Below, piece after piece: positions 40,045 to 40,068 of a stretch of 40,068 nucleotides of DNA. Within the stretch, counting starts at the first letter, position 1, and each line of letters opens with the position of its first letter. The DNA lies in the NCBI GenBank assembly GCA_016928095.1, contig JAFGLL010000039.1, forward strand, positions 1 to 40,068. Reading direction: 5' to 3'. The DNA comes from Thermoplasmatota archaeon. GTDB lineage: Archaea; Thermoplasmatota; Penumbrarchaeia; Penumbrarchaeales; Penumbrarchaeaceae. The notes beneath the pieces were generated by a model. The model saw nothing but the letters and a program-made list of their open reading frames with translations, was not told where the DNA came from and ran no database searches. The translations under genes were made by a program, and so were the position numbers.

Positions 40045-40068
40045 ATGCCTCTCCATATCTTTTCAGGG
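40045..40068 (+). CDS. Possible N-terminus of a gene running off the window
   Basis: ATG at 40045 reads MPLHIFSG to the edge. A TATA-like TGTATAAAC at 40013-40021 lies about 25-30 bases upstream, matching the leaderless layout seen elsewhere here. Too little is visible to identify it. Confidence 0.3.

Noticed and set aside
1-40068. tRNA, rRNA, insertion sequence or CRISPR array
   Set aside because: No cloverleaf with a T-arm GTTCRANYC, no transposase, no terminal inverted repeats and no regular direct repeats were seen by reading.

Overview
The window comes from an archaeon, most likely a member of the Thermoplasmatota. It carries archaeal translation genes (aIF5B, ribosomal protein L15e, MBF1). 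Many genes have a TATA-like box 25-35 bases before the start codon with almost no leader, while others have GGTGAT/GGAGGT ribosome binding sites. ATA, AGG, AAG and GAG codons are common. The lineage call is an inference; no rRNA or tRNA gene was found to confirm it.

Layout. 1-2.3 kb: a membrane protein, a 45-codon small ORF and a decayed stretch with remnants, including the torn-off C-terminus of a NosD-type beta-helix protein. 2.4-2.7 kb: an RRM RNA-binding protein with a structured leader and a clear terminator. 2.9-8.5 kb (minus strand): a tightly packed six-gene sugar cassette (Gfo/Idh dehydrogenase, GT4, DegT aminotransferase, HAD phosphatase, hexapeptide acyltransferase, GT4). It resembles the WlbA/WlbC/WlbB route to a diacetamido-uronic acid for surface glycans. 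8.6-11.4 kb (plus): an amidohydrolase, a four-CBS protein and a biotin-protein ligase. 11.5-15.6 kb: a giant anchored beta-helix surface protein. 15.8-18.4 kb: histidine ammonia-lyase with a CSG instead of ASG cofactor triad, two small genes (tail-anchored protein, 42-residue zinc ribbon) and a tandem winged-helix regulator. 18.5-20.8 kb: a membrane-anchored subtilase. 21.0-22.5 kb: a Cas4-like Fe-S nuclease whose two halves are separated by about eight membrane helices. 22.6-27.5 kb: L15e, a second giant beta-helix surface protein and a Dpm1-like GT2. 27.6-29.6 kb: a membrane polyferredoxin overlapping a membrane-anchored thioredoxin-like protein. 29.6-32.2 kb: a TrkA-type RCK protein and a CPA2 antiporter. 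32.3-36.7 kb: a membrane protein, a TrmI-like tRNA methyltransferase, a TPR protein, an aspartate-dehydrogenase-like protein (CTG start, catalytic His apparently replaced) and a family 4 uracil-DNA glycosylase. 36.7-39.9 kb: GT2, MBF1 and aIF5B on the minus strand, followed by a short ORF and a possible partial gene at the right edge.

Taken together, much of the window concerns the cell surface: glycan sugar synthesis, four glycosyltransferases, two huge anchored beta-helix proteins and an extracellular protease. Ion homeostasis and translation genes are interspersed. The strongest candidate for something undescribed is the membrane-split Cas4-like nuclease at 21024-22523. The polyferredoxin/thioredoxin pair at 27643-29579 is the next best. 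No CRISPR array, insertion sequence, rRNA or tRNA was recognised.
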